Shown: one piece after another, positions 23,607 through 32,976 of the stretch | How positions within the stretch are numbered: position 1 is the first letter of the stretch | How the letters are laid out: each line of letters starts with the position of its first letter | DNA from: Gracilimonas sp017641085 | GTDB taxonomy: Bacteria > Bacteroidota > Rhodothermia > Balneolales > Balneolaceae | DNA length: 64,000 nucleotides | Direction: 5' to 3' (one strand) | Assembly: GCF_046115515.1 (NCBI RefSeq) | Contig: NZ_CP175953.1 | Position numbers and translations under genes: made by a program | The notes under the pieces: model-generated | The model's database searches: none | What the model was told of the DNA's origin: nothing | Seen by the model: only the letters and a program-made list of their open reading frames with translations

Positions 23607-25367
23607 ATGAAGAAAACTCAGTATTCGCTTTTAACTCTTTTTGCTCTTCTTTTTTCAGTAAGCTCTCTTTTTGCCCAAGATCCCATTCCGATTTCTGAAG
23701 CCCGTGAGCAGGCCGAAGGAACTACCGTAACCGTTTCGGGGCATGTGACGGTAACCGATGAATTTTCAGGACCCGTTTATTTTCAGGATGAAACCGGGGC
23801 CATTGCCTGGTTTGATTATGACAACATGCGGGAAGAATTTACGCTGGACGTACAGCGGGGAGATTCCATTGTTGTAACGGGTGAGATTGGTTTTTTTAAT
23901 GATCTGTTACAGGTGGTAAATGCCACTTCCTGGGAGTTTTTCCCCGACTCTACTCATAAAACCACTCCTGTGGAAATTTCCGTTGAAGAAATGAATTCCG
24001 GTGACTTTGAAAGTCAGCTGGTTTCCATGATTGTGGATATTGATCACACCGGGTCTTTACAAGGGAACACGAATTACGACATTTCCGATAATACCGGAAC
24101 CGGGGAGCTGCGTATCGACCGTTTTACCAATCTGGTTGGAGCCGAGGCGCCTGAAGGCGTTACCACCATTGTGGGTGTTGTAGGAAGGTTCAGAGACACA
24201 TTTCAGTTGTTGCCACGCGATACCGAAGATTTAAATGCAGATCCGTTTGAATATCCCGGGGAAGAGGTTTCCAAAGACCAGACTTTTGAAGTAGCAACCT
24301 GGAATATTAATTGGTTTGGGTCGGCCAGTAACGGCCCTGATGATGAAGCCGAGCAAATGGCGAATGTAGCAACGGTGATTACCGAGGTGGACGCCGATTT
24401 ATACGCCTTCCAGGAAATCTCAAATACGGCTGCCTTTGCGGACCTGATTGCCGGGTTGGAAGGTTATGGTGGTTTTATGGCAGATTTCTCCCAAACCCAA
24501 AAAACAGCCTTTGTTTTTAAGCGTACCACTATTGACTCGCTCGATTCGGGAATGATTACCTCCGGGATGACACAATCGAACTGGGCAAATGGCCGCTATC
24601 CATTATTCTTCCGGTTCAATGCTACTGTAGAAGGAGAAACACGGGAGATTTATGCTTTCAATATTCACGCAAAAGCATTTGATGATTTCAATTCCTATGA
24701 CCAGAGAGAAAATGCTTCAGCCGAACTTAAGCAATACCTGGACAGTGAAAGAGAAGCCGATAATGTTATCTTTTTAGGTGATTACAATGATACTATTGAG
24801 GGATCTATTACATCGGGTCAGGACTCACCCTATGATAATTTTGATCAGGATCAAGAATATACCATCATTACCAAAAGTCTTGAAGAACGAGGATTTGCTT
24901 CCCAGGCATCCGGCTCTTTCATCGACCATATAACAATTACCTCAGAACTTACGGATGAATATATCGTGGCAACTGAGCGGGTAGAAAACACCACGTACAT
25001 TGGAAGTTACCTGAGTTCCACATCTGATCATTATCCAATCTGGACACGCTTTCAGTTTACAACGCTGGTGAGCAATGAGGATGAGTTACACGATCGGCCT
25101 GTAAACTTCTCACTGGAGCAGAACTACCCGAACCCGTTTAATCCAACTACCCAAATCAGTTATCGCCTGGCCGAAAGCGATTTTGTGCAGTTGGAAGTAT
25201 TTGATGTAATGGGTAGAAAAGTGGCAACTCTGGTTAGAGAAAATCAGTCGGCAGGAGAAAAAATTGTTAGCTTTGATGCATCCAACCTTTCGAGCGGGGT
25301 GTATATTTACAGGTTATCAACCGCGGGTGGCAAGCAGCTTACAAGGAAGATGATGCTTATTAAATAA
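23607..25367 (+). CDS. T9SS-secreted OB-fold / endonuclease-exonuclease-phosphatase protein
   Basis: This is a 586-residue exported protein. The signal peptide is 1-23 (ending LFAQ). An OB-fold/DUF5689-like domain follows (about 25-205: EGTTVTVSGHVTV, DSIVVTGEIG). The endonuclease/exonuclease/phosphatase domain spans about 228-482. It has WNINWFGS near 231, the metal-binding Glu of FQEIS near 270, FLGDYND near 390 and SDHYPIW near 474, so the active site looks complete. A T9SS type A sorting domain runs from about 503 to the KMMLIK end. It likely degrades extracellular DNA, or a phosphodiester or phospholipid, at the cell surface. The same OB-like module recurs twice in the giant protein at 38607-49307. 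Confidence 0.85.
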   Translation: MKKTQYSLLTLFALLFSVSSLFAQDPIPISEAREQAEGTTVTVSGHVTVTDEFSGPVYFQDETGAIAWFDYDNMREEFTLDVQRGDSIVVTGEIGFFNDLLQVVNATSWEFFPDSTHKTTPVEISVEEMNSGDFESQLVSMIVDIDHTGSLQGNTNYDISDNTGTGELRIDRFTNLVGAEAPEGVTTIVGVVGRFRDTFQLLPRDTEDLNADPFEYPGEEVSKDQTFEVATWNINWFGSASNGPDDEAEQMANVATVITEVDADLYAFQEISNTAAFADLIAGLEGYGGFMADFSQTQKTAFVFKRTTIDSLDSGMITSGMTQSNWANGRYPLFFRFNATVEGETREIYAFNIHAKAFDDFNSYDQRENASAELKQYLDSEREADNVIFLGDYNDTIEGSITSGQDSPYDNFDQDQEYTIITKSLEERGFASQASGSFIDHITITSELTDEYIVATERVENTTYIGSYLSSTSDHYPIWTRFQFTTLVSNEDELHDRPVNFSLEQNYPNPFNPTTQISYRLAESDFVQLEVFDVMGRKVATLVRENQSAGEKIVSFDASNLSSGVYIYRLSTAGGKQLTRKMMLIK

Positions 25368-25392
25368 GCTGATCATAAAGCGTATTAGAAAT

Positions 25393-26070
25393 TTAAACGC
25401 CTTTGTCTGTAGTGGACGAAGGCGTTTTCTTTTTCACCAGCAGACAAGCATCAGTTACCTGAAATGAAGTCCCATCCACCACCGACTTTTGATAGCTGTT
25501 GGTATGCTGATCTGCAATCATAAAACCGTTGGTCTTCATCAGTTGGATGAGTTCATCTGCCTCATACAGCACAAAATGATGCCGGGTAAATTCAAGATGT
25601 TCGATGCTATGCCGGGGCCGGTATCCAATCAGGAAGATACCTCCAGGTTTCAGTACCCGCTTAATTTCCCGAAGATGTGGTTCAGGTGGGTTGAGGAAAT
25701 AAATAACGTTATGTGCTATAATTACATCAAATTCGTCATTGCTGAAGGGGAGAGCAGATGTTTCAGCACAGTGGATGGTAAGCTTATCTTCATCAATCAG
25801 AGTTGCGTTGCGAGCTTTGGCTTCTTCACACATGTCGGCAGAATAATCAACGCCGGTCAGGATTAGCTCAGGTTCAATCTGAAGATATTGAGAGAAATGG
25901 TTTCCATTTCCAAAGCCGATTTCAAGTATGTTCTGGTTGGGTTTCAGCTCAAGAAGTTTAAAAGCCAGATCGTAGAGTCCCTGATTCGATTCGTTTAAAG
26001 CCCTGGCAACTTCAAGCCCGTTCTCGCCGGTTGGTTTCTTTAGTTGTTCCGAAAGTTCTTTGGGTTCCAT
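25393..26070 (-). CDS. Class I SAM-dependent methyltransferase
   Basis: This is a 225-residue cytoplasmic methyltransferase of the UbiE/Methyltransf_11 type. Motif I is ILEIGFGNGNHF (about 48-59), followed by the acidic loop LTGVDYSADM, ALPFSNDEFDVIIAHNVIYF (motif IV) and IKRVLKPGGIFLIG (motif V/VI). The substrate cannot be told. It is the last gene of a minus-strand run beginning with the ArsR/SRPBCC pair, and its C-terminus is built into the terminator hairpin. Confidence 0.85.
   Translation of the reverse strand: MEPKELSEQLKKPTGENGLEVARALNESNQGLYDLAFKLLELKPNQNILEIGFGNGNHFSQYLQIEPELILTGVDYSADMCEEAKARNATLIDEDKLTIHCAETSALPFSNDEFDVIIAHNVIYFLNPPEPHLREIKRVLKPGGIFLIGYRPRHSIEHLEFTRHHFVLYEADELIQLMKTNGFMIADQHTNSYQKSVVDGTSFQVTDACLLVKKKTPSSTTDKGV
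25395..25432. terminator. Bidirectional terminator overlapping a gene end
   Basis: AAACGCCTTTGTC (25395-25407) pairs with GACGAAGGCGTTT (25415-25427), 13 bp with one G.U, flanked by T-rich sequence on the right and A/T-rich sequence on the left. It serves both convergent genes and encodes the last residues and the stop of the methyltransferase on the minus strand. Confidence 0.85.
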
Positions 26071-26120
26071 CGCAGATAATACAAAATGGAATTGAAAGAG
26101 TTGGTGACGGCTGATTTAAT

Positions 26121-26705
26121 TTAGCCAACGGATTTGTACTCTTTGGTTTGATAATATTTTGGAACCGAATCGATTCGAATGTGCAGCCAGAAAACACCTA
26201 AGCCTGAAGTACTCAGCCATCGCGGTTCTTCTCCGATGATATCTAACATCTCCGTGCCGGTACATTGCCAAAGCTTATGGACTTGTGATTCCGGCGCTTC
26301 ACGGATAAAGGTACCGATATGAGCATATCCCGGACGCTCATCAACAGGGCAGGGAGCAATGAGTTGGGCATCATTTCCTAAATTCTTAAAACTGACCACG
26401 TCCCGGTCTTTTTTGAAATAGGAGCTGAAGGTGTGAAAGTCAGGTGACTTTTTAGCGAGAAATTCACTGTTAAGTACATTGCATTGGTAATCCTGCTGCA
26501 GGTTGGCAGTCATCATGGGCTTGTTCTCCCAGAAAAAGGCCTCGTAACCCAAGCTGATCAGGTATTCAGTATAGAAAGATCGAAAGGGTGCTTCATTCTT
26601 TAACAGCATGAGAAATTGCTGATTTGAAATCTTAACTCCGTCCTTTGAAATACTGAATCGTTGATTGTTTTCTCCGGACTCCAGTTCTACTACTTTCCAA
26701 ATCAT
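26121..26705 (-). CDS. Uncharacterised protein, possibly DUF6940-like
   Basis: This is a 194-residue soluble protein without a signal peptide or membrane helix. Its most distinctive part is near the C-terminus: EPRWLSTSGLGVFWLHIRIDSVPKYYQ. I associate this with an uncharacterised family (DUF6940) that also carries an F.SYF..D..VV.F.N.G.DA.L..PCP pattern, which is present in the middle. The assignment is from memory. It lies 15 bp after the SRPBCC gene and 50 bp before the methyltransferase gene, so it is probably co-transcribed. No function can be proposed. Confidence 0.65.
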   Translation of the reverse strand: MIWKVVELESGENNQRFSISKDGVKISNQQFLMLLKNEAPFRSFYTEYLISLGYEAFFWENKPMMTANLQQDYQCNVLNSEFLAKKSPDFHTFSSYFKKDRDVVSFKNLGNDAQLIAPCPVDERPGYAHIGTFIREAPESQVHKLWQCTGTEMLDIIGEEPRWLSTSGLGVFWLHIRIDSVPKYYQTKEYKSVG

Positions 26706-26720
26706 TGGATAATACTTCTT

Positions 26721-27287
26721 TCAGGACAGTAACTTTTCATACTCTTTTTCCAAAGGCATATGGACTTTCCAGAATCCCTGAGGGGTATTTCCCTCCAGTA
26801 AATCTATCAAAATTCCAAGGTGTGTATGCCAGCCTGCGCCCACGCCCAGTTGCACTTCTTTTTCATCCGGTAATTGCCGGTGCGTCAAAACCAGTCTCAC
26901 TTTTTCACCTTCCGGGAAAAGTTCAAAAGTAACCTCAGAGCCGGTACCATCACCTTCAGCCCAGGTATAACTTAATAAATGAGGCGGTTTACATTGTGTC
27001 ACCACACCATGAGAAGTATCTCCGTCTTTGAGATCTTTATACTTTTCCGGCCACGAATCTTCCTCCGGAGATAACCGTGTATGATTGAATTCATGGGTAA
27101 CTTTCCCACCTACCTCTGTCTCCACATCACCGGCCGACAACCACTTTGCTTTCAATTCAGACCTGGTTAGATATTCCCAAACTCGATCAGCAGGGCCGGG
27201 CAACAGCCGTTCAAAACGTACAGTTCCCGGTTCGATAAATACACCTTTCTTATTGTTCATAGCTGCTCCATTAACTTGAGGTTTCAT
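26721..27287 (-). CDS. SRPBCC/AHSA1-type ligand-binding protein
   Basis: This is a 188-residue START-like (Bet v 1 fold) protein. Typical AHSA1 segments are visible: TVRFERLLPGPADRVWEYLTRSELKAKWL near the start, VTFELFPEGEKVRLVLTHRQLP in the middle, and AGWHTHLGILIDLLEGN near the end. Such proteins bind hydrophobic ligands and are often paired with an ArsR-family repressor, as here. The start overlaps the end of the repressor gene by 17 bp, implying translational coupling. Confidence 0.85.
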   Translation of the reverse strand: MKPQVNGAAMNNKKGVFIEPGTVRFERLLPGPADRVWEYLTRSELKAKWLSAGDVETEVGGKVTHEFNHTRLSPEEDSWPEKYKDLKDGDTSHGVVTQCKPPHLLSYTWAEGDGTGSEVTFELFPEGEKVRLVLTHRQLPDEKEVQLGVGAGWHTHLGILIDLLEGNTPQGFWKVHMPLEKEYEKLLS

Positions 27288-27591
27288 CGATGTCGTTCAG
27301 CAGGGCTTCCAGGGTATCCAGTTTTTTATTCCAGAACTTGCGGTAGCGTTGTGTCCATTCCATCACATCCTGCAGCTTTCGGGTGTCGGCTCTGCAAAAG
27401 CGTTTGCGCCCCTGTTGTTTGATTACCACTAAACCGCATTCATTCAAAATTTTCAAATGTTTGGATACGGCAGGGCGGCTCATATCAAACTTCTCGGCTA
27501 CATCGTTTACGGGGAGCGACTGACCGGCAAGCAAGTCTATGATTTGCCTGCGGGTTGGATCAGCAATGGCCTGGAAAACATCCTGTGACAT
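27271..27591 (-). CDS. ArsR-family winged-helix repressor (SRPBCC-linked)
   Basis: This 106-residue repressor is of the type found before SRPBCC genes. FQAIADPTRRQIIDLLAGQSLPVNDVAEKF opens the domain, and the recognition helix is in SRPAVSKHLKILNECGLV. It lacks the metal-binding CxC of true ArsR and is unrelated in function to arsR at 9143. It probably autoregulates the short operon that continues with the SRPBCC, DUF and methyltransferase genes. Confidence 0.88.
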   Translation of the reverse strand: MSQDVFQAIADPTRRQIIDLLAGQSLPVNDVAEKFDMSRPAVSKHLKILNECGLVVIKQQGRKRFCRADTRKLQDVMEWTQRYRKFWNKKLDTLEALLNDIDETSS

Positions 27592-27691
27592 AGAAATTTA
27601 TTTAAGTAACTAATTGGTTACGCAAATTAAATTTACTGTCGTGAATTGTTTCCGTATGGAGCAGGGGCGAAGGACGGGTAAAGCCAGTAAA

Positions 27692-27988
27692 TTAACCTTG
27701 GGTCAGTAGCACTATGGCATCATCAAGAGCGGCTACAGAATGGGACACTTCAGCCGGTATGTCCACTTCCTGATGCTTTTTAAGGCGAATGTCTTTCTTT
27801 TCCTGGTGGTAAATCACTTCACCTTCCAAAACAAGCAACTTGGTAGGGTGATGGGCTTTGTGGTCTTCCAGCTTCATTCCTTTATTAAAGCCAAATAAGA
27901 GAACTTTAAAGTGATCTCCGATATGAAAAGATTTGGCTACCGGGTTTTTGGCTGTCTTAAGCTGTTCTTTAATGGCTTCTACCGTCAT
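27692..27988 (-). CDS. Small cupin-fold protein
   Basis: This is a 98-residue single-domain cupin. KVLLFGFNKGMKLEDHKAHHPTKLLVLEGEV matches cupin motif 1 with the G-x5-H-x-H pattern loosened (DHKAHH). DIPAEVSHSVAALDDAIVLL matches motif 2 with a conserved His. It may bind a metal and a small ligand. Its gene stands alone between the ArsR/SRPBCC unit and a membrane-protein gene. Confidence 0.75.
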   Translation of the reverse strand: MTVEAIKEQLKTAKNPVAKSFHIGDHFKVLLFGFNKGMKLEDHKAHHPTKLLVLEGEVIYHQEKKDIRLKKHQEVDIPAEVSHSVAALDDAIVLLTQG

Positions 27989-28122
27989 AACTCCATGGTT
28001 AAGTGAAAGTGAATGTGCTTAAACATCTTACAAAATTGGGCGGACTTTTGCGAAATCATCCGATTATTCATAATCAATTTAAACTCCCGGTTAAGAGGCC
28101 CTGACGTCAATTGACTGCAGGA

Positions 28123-28647
28123 TCAAATTTTATTTTCCCTGAGATCTTTATGGAGCGAAGCTTCTTTAAGTTTCCGGTGTTGAAGCAAATACTTCAGGTC
28201 ATTCCGGTTATCGTACATCAGTTGTTTATGGTAATAGTTGATGTATTCACACACCCCAAACAGGTTTGCGAAAACCGCCCAGCCTATGAGATTATCGGTC
28301 GATAGGGTTTTACCAGAAACTAACCATTGAATGATCAGAACTACAGGTATCAGCGTTATCATAAGTTGGCTCTGACTCTTGAAACTCCTGAATCGGGAGA
28401 GGGCTGTACTTTTAAAAACCGGCCGTTCTGTTAATACGGAATACTTTATCCACCAATAATAGGTGCCCTGGAACAGGATAAAACACATCACAAATAATCC
28501 ATAAGACAAGAAAAGGATGTCGGACAGAGAGTACTGGAAGTTGAGAAAGATCGTAATTCCAAAAAACATGACTACATTCATTCCCTCGACCTGGAAATTC
28601 CATTGAAGTCGGTTAATGAGTCGTTTTTTGGAATTATTATTTATCAT
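28123..28647 (-). CDS. Four-helix membrane protein of unknown function
   Basis: This is a 174-residue protein with hydrophobic stretches at about 24-40, 45-66, 98-114 and 120-135. A basic N-terminus precedes them, and the charged C-terminal tail is rich in Lys and Arg (KYLLQHRKLKEASLHKDLRENK). I do not recognise a family. It is 34 bp downstream of the amidohydrolase gene in the same direction, so it may be transcribed with it. Confidence 0.6.
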   Translation of the reverse strand: MINNNSKKRLINRLQWNFQVEGMNVVMFFGITIFLNFQYSLSDILFLSYGLFVMCFILFQGTYYWWIKYSVLTERPVFKSTALSRFRSFKSQSQLMITLIPVVLIIQWLVSGKTLSTDNLIGWAVFANLFGVCEYINYYHKQLMYDNRNDLKYLLQHRKLKEASLHKDLRENKI

Positions 28648-28681
28648 ATAAAATAAAAGACTACATGGTGCTGCTAATTAC

Positions 28682-29965
28682 TCATTCATAAATCACACCA
28701 TCTTTCATCACAAAAGAAACTCGCTCCATAGTTGTTACATCTTCGAGTGGGTTTTTATCGGTAGCAACAATATCAGCCAGTTTACCGGTTTCAATAGAGC
28801 CGATTTCAGCTTCCATTCCCAGAACGGTAGCCGCTGTCATAGTAGCACTTTGAATGGCTTCCATAGCGGGCATCCCAACCTCGGTCATGTATTTGAATTC
28901 CTTTCCATTCAGACCGTGTGGGAAAACTCCGGCATCGGTACCGAAAGCAATTTTTACCCCGCGTTTGTAGGCATCAGCGAAGGTGTTTTGTATCATCGGG
29001 CCGATTTCAAGGGCTTTAGGCACTACCAATTCAGGATAGTATCCATCAACCTTTGCTTTCTCGGCAACCCATTTTCCGGCTGAAATAGTGGGGACGTAAT
29101 AGGTTCCTTTTTCAATCATCAAGTCCATGACTTCGGGAGTCATCTTGGTTCCGTGCTCTATAGTACGTACTCCGGCTTCAACCGCTCGTTTCATACCTTC
29201 AGCTCCATGGGCATGGGCAGCCACGTGCATTCCATACTCGTTAGCTGTTTCAACAATAGCAGTCAGTTCGTCCATGAAAAACTGAGGAGCATCTCCGGAT
29301 TTAGCCACACTCAAGACTCCACCGGTCGCTGTAATCTTGATATGATCCGCACCGTTCTTGTATCGCTGACGAACGGCTTCGCGGGCTTCTGCCACACCAT
29401 TCAGTACTCCATCAATCGGGTCCGGACTTCCCATCAGGTCTTTTTTCCAGCCGTTGGTAGGGTCGGCATGTCCCCCGGTAGTTGCGAGTGATTTTCCTAC
29501 TGTGATGATACGCGGGCCATCCACATATCCTCCTTTAATGGCATCCCGAAGCGCAATGTTTACGCCCGAGCCACCGAGTTCCCGTACGGTCGTGAATCCT
29601 GCCATTAGCGTTCTTTTGGCGTACTGAACCGAGCGAAAGGCTTTATCGGCATCATCGAAGGTGAAGGGTTCTAAATACTTTTGAGGACTAGTTTCACTTT
29701 CAAGGTGAACGTGCAGGTCGATGAGTCCCGGCATTACGGTTTTGGATTTCAGATCCACCACCTCATCATTTCTGTTCCCGGAAACATATCCGTTTTCAAC
29801 TGCAATAATCTTGTTGTCTTCAATAATGATGCTGACCTCACTCCGGGCTTCATCCGAAACTCCGTCTATGAGTGTACCCGCATGGATGATAGTTCGTTGA
29901 GCAAATCCAGAAGAAGAAATCAGAAGTGAAATGAAGAATGTGAAAATAATATGGCGGAATTTCAT
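28682..29965 (-). CDS. Exported amidohydrolase (prolidase/imidazolonepropionase-like)
   Basis: This is a 427-residue metal-dependent hydrolase with a signal peptide (1-22, ending GFAQ), so it acts outside the cytoplasm. The binuclear metal site of the amidohydrolase superfamily is complete: His85 and His87 in LHVHL, the carbamylated Lys210 in HIKITATGG, His251 in HAHG, His271 in EHGT, and the catalytic Asp343 in FGTDAG. Related enzymes cleave Xaa-Pro or other peptide-like amides. The substrate here is unknown. Confidence 0.88.
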   Translation of the reverse strand: MKFRHIIFTFFISLLISSSGFAQRTIIHAGTLIDGVSDEARSEVSIIIEDNKIIAVENGYVSGNRNDEVVDLKSKTVMPGLIDLHVHLESETSPQKYLEPFTFDDADKAFRSVQYAKRTLMAGFTTVRELGGSGVNIALRDAIKGGYVDGPRIITVGKSLATTGGHADPTNGWKKDLMGSPDPIDGVLNGVAEAREAVRQRYKNGADHIKITATGGVLSVAKSGDAPQFFMDELTAIVETANEYGMHVAAHAHGAEGMKRAVEAGVRTIEHGTKMTPEVMDLMIEKGTYYVPTISAGKWVAEKAKVDGYYPELVVPKALEIGPMIQNTFADAYKRGVKIAFGTDAGVFPHGLNGKEFKYMTEVGMPAMEAIQSATMTAATVLGMEAEIGSIETGKLADIVATDKNPLEDVTTMERVSFVMKDGVIYE

Positions 29966-30134
29966 AGGAAGTATATTTGGTTAGGTAGTGTGGCGCAATA
30001 TAGGTAAATGAGCCTAAAGAAAAGAGTTAGAGACATGTGTAAGATTGAAACAAATTTTAGCGGTTCATCATACGTTTTAGAGTGTTTTTTGTGGTAGTTT
30101 TAGTCGGTTTCAGAAAAAAGAAAATTCATCAACA

Positions 30135-31211
30135 ATGACGGTTTTATTATTCATCATAGGGTTAGTTACGCTGATTGTGGGAGCAGAATTGTTCCTGAAA
30201 TCGGTAGATAAGTTTGGCTTGGCCTGGAGCGTATCTCCGGTTGTAATGGGGTTGACGGTCGTAGCTTTTGCAACCGGCGCCCCTGAGCTGGCCATCAGTT
30301 TACAAGCTGCTGCCGAAGGCAAACCGGACCTTGTTTTGGGAAATATTTTGGGCAGTAACATTGCGAACATCCTATTGATTCTTGGAATTGCAGGATTAGT
30401 GAAGCCACTCCGGATAACAAACCGGATTATCAAAGTTGATGTCCCTGTAGTTATTGGAGCCAGCATCCTGCTTTATGTTTTAGCCATGGATGGTTTACTT
30501 ACCCCGGTGGATGGACTCATTATTTTCGGGGCTTTGGTTGCCTATTCTATTTTCATGTACAGCCAAATCAAAAAAGATCGCCGGAATAATAAGCTAAATA
30601 AAGAAGAACAACCGGACTTGGACGAGCCTGTAACCACACTTTTTTATGGGAAGTATATTTTTCTGCTTTTGGCAGGATTGGTACTTATTGTGATGGGCTC
30701 CCGATGGATGGTGGAGTCAGCTGTAGAAATTGCCGGTATCCTTGGTATTTCCGAGCTTATTATAGGGCTTACGATCGTTTCCATCGGTACATCACTCCCC
30801 GAAGTAGCTACTTCTCTTTCGGCTGTTAGGCGGGATGATTCTGATACGGCCGTTGCCAACGTGATGGGGAGTAACCTGTACAACATCCTGCTTACCCTGA
30901 GCCTGACCATTATTGTTGCACCCGGAGCATTAGACGTATCCATGGATGCCATCAGGCTCGACTTACCGTTTATGGTGATTGTTGCAGTGGCCTGTTTACC
31001 GCTTTTCTGGCCGGCTAAGGAATTGGGAAGGCCGGAAGCCGTCGGGTTCCTCTTTTATTACGCTGCGTACATGGCCTACCTTGTACTTATAGCTATGCAG
31101 AATCCATATAAAGAAACCATGGAGTGGGCGATGATTTGGATTATCATCCCACTTACAGTTCTGTTGATCGTTGTTAAGTTCATAACCGATTACAGGAAGA
31201 GAGCTCTTTAG
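30135..31211 (+). CDS. Calcium/sodium antiporter (YrbG/CaCA family)
   Basis: This is a 358-residue inner-membrane exchanger with about ten helices arranged as two inverted repeats. The alpha-1 repeat has GLTVVAFATGAPELAISLQAA and GNILGSNIANILLILG. The alpha-2 repeat has GLTIVSIGTSLPEVATSLSAV and NVMGSNLYNILLTL. The paired GSN and acidic P-E residues form the ion site. It probably exports Ca2+ in exchange for Na+ or H+. The gene diverges from the amidohydrolase gene and stands alone. Confidence 0.93.
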   Translation: MTVLLFIIGLVTLIVGAELFLKSVDKFGLAWSVSPVVMGLTVVAFATGAPELAISLQAAAEGKPDLVLGNILGSNIANILLILGIAGLVKPLRITNRIIKVDVPVVIGASILLYVLAMDGLLTPVDGLIIFGALVAYSIFMYSQIKKDRRNNKLNKEEQPDLDEPVTTLFYGKYIFLLLAGLVLIVMGSRWMVESAVEIAGILGISELIIGLTIVSIGTSLPEVATSLSAVRRDDSDTAVANVMGSNLYNILLTLSLTIIVAPGALDVSMDAIRLDLPFMVIVAVACLPLFWPAKELGRPEAVGFLFYYAAYMAYLVLIAMQNPYKETMEWAMIWIIIPLTVLLIVVKFITDYRKRAL

Positions 31212-31278
31212 TAATTGACTGACTATAGAAAAAGAAAACTTGCAAAATCCTGATTCGAGAAATCAATCTAAAATATTT

Positions 31279-32919
31279 CTACCTCTTGTAATGCGGCGCG
31301 TAATTAACTTCCAAAATATCCAACCGCTCAAAATGGGTTTGTAATCGCGACCAGAATTCCAGCCAGTTTTTATTTTCTACGGGAGTCCATAGCACTTCGG
31401 ATAAAGCAGCAGCCCTTGGATAAGCCATGTATTCTACCTTGTCTCCGGAATGCATGTATTCCGTCCATACATTCCCCTGTGCTCCTAACACATACTTGGC
31501 TTCTTCAGCAGAGAGTTCTTCAGGAATAGGTTCATAGAAATAAACATCCTTCAGGGTAGTAAATCCGCCAATGGCCAGTGGCTCTGTTTTCGGTTCGGCT
31601 TGGTAATGATCATAATAGTTGGAGCCCCAGGGAGTCATGATGACATCGTGACTCATTTTAGCCGCTTCGATACCGCCCTTTTCACCCCGCCAGCTCATTA
31701 CGGTGGCACGGGGAGCTAATCCACCTTCCAGTATTTCATCCCAGCCAATAATCTGCCGGCCGTGCTCATTTAAAAACTTCTCAATACGGCTGATGAAATA
31801 ACTCTGAAGTTCATGCTCGTCTTTCAGGCCTTCCCGCTTTATTACTTCCTGTGCAATCGGGCTTTCTTCCCATTGTTTTTTGGGAGCTTCATCTCCGCCA
31901 ATGTGAATGTAGGTGCTTGGGAATAACTCCATCACTTCAGTTAATACGTCCTCCAGGAATTCAAAAGTTTCTTCTTTGGGGCAATAAATATCTTCAAAAA
32001 TTCCCCAGGTAGGTTGCACGTGATATTCTTTTTCAAAACACCCAAACTGAGGATAAGCCGCTAATGCCGCTGAAGAATGTCCCGGCATTTCTATTTCCGG
32101 GATAATGGTGATATTTCGTTTCTCAGCGTAGGCAACAACTTCCCTGATTTCTTCCTGGGTGTAAAATCCACCATATCGCACATTATCATAAATACCTGTT
32201 CCGTATCGGCCAATCAGGGTTGAATCCCTCCAGGCACCAATTTCGGTCAGTTTGGGATATTTCTTGATTTCGATCCGCCAGCCCTGGTCTTCGGTCAGGT
32301 GCCAGTGAAAGCGGTTCATTTTATGCATGGCCAGCAGGTCGATGTATTTCTTTACAAAATCGGTGGGGAAGAAGTGGCGGGCTACATCCAGGTGCATACC
32401 TCTATACTGAAACCGGGGATAATCTTTAATGGTAACAACCGGCAGTGCCCACTCCTGATTGTTAGGAGCCAGCGAAGGGAGTTTATGTTCTATAACAGGA
32501 TCAAAAAGCTGGCGAAGAGTCTGTATGCCATAAAAAAGACCAGCGGTTTCCCGAGCTGAAATTCTGACCTCATCTTCCGTAACCGACAGCATATATCCTT
32601 CCGGGTGCTTAATCTCATTATCCTCGTCTATGACCAGGAAAACAGCCGTATTCGTATCGGTTCGGGTTTCCTCAAAAGAGATGGAATGATCCATCCAGGT
32701 AGCCGAGTAAAGTAAATCAGCCAGATACTCGCCCAGAAAATGCATTTCTTCGGTGTCTTCGGAGAGATGAATGGTGGTAAGTCTGTCCAGTTCAAAAAGT
32801 CCGTCTCCGTATTCCACTGAAACAGGTTTGGGAATGATGGAAACGGTTGGCTCTGCCTGGAACCCGTATAAGGATTGAACGGTAAATAGGAGAAGAGCGC
32901 CAATTAATGCCTTTTTCAT
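31279..32919 (-). CDS. Secreted beta-N-acetylhexosaminidase, GH20
   Basis: This is a 546-residue glycoside hydrolase with a signal peptide (1-20). The N-terminal GH20b domain (about 25-145) ends before the conserved PRFQYRGMHLDVARHFF start of the catalytic barrel. The catalytic Asp-Glu pair lies in HIGGDEAPKKQW. Barrel motifs include FHWHLTEDQGWRIEIKKYP and EIEMPGHSSAAL. It releases terminal GlcNAc/GalNAc from chitin oligomers, peptidoglycan or glycoproteins, in the periplasm or at the surface. There is no T9SS sorting domain or lipobox, which suggests a periplasmic location. Confidence 0.94.
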   Translation of the reverse strand: MKKALIGALLLFTVQSLYGFQAEPTVSIIPKPVSVEYGDGLFELDRLTTIHLSEDTEEMHFLGEYLADLLYSATWMDHSISFEETRTDTNTAVFLVIDEDNEIKHPEGYMLSVTEDEVRISARETAGLFYGIQTLRQLFDPVIEHKLPSLAPNNQEWALPVVTIKDYPRFQYRGMHLDVARHFFPTDFVKKYIDLLAMHKMNRFHWHLTEDQGWRIEIKKYPKLTEIGAWRDSTLIGRYGTGIYDNVRYGGFYTQEEIREVVAYAEKRNITIIPEIEMPGHSSAALAAYPQFGCFEKEYHVQPTWGIFEDIYCPKEETFEFLEDVLTEVMELFPSTYIHIGGDEAPKKQWEESPIAQEVIKREGLKDEHELQSYFISRIEKFLNEHGRQIIGWDEILEGGLAPRATVMSWRGEKGGIEAAKMSHDVIMTPWGSNYYDHYQAEPKTEPLAIGGFTTLKDVYFYEPIPEELSAEEAKYVLGAQGNVWTEYMHSGDKVEYMAYPRAAALSEVLWTPVENKNWLEFWSRLQTHFERLDILEVNYAPHYKR

Positions 32920-32976
32920 AATCTGTCAGGTCTGTGTTCAGTAATTTTGACCGACAAGATAGCATTTATAGACTTT

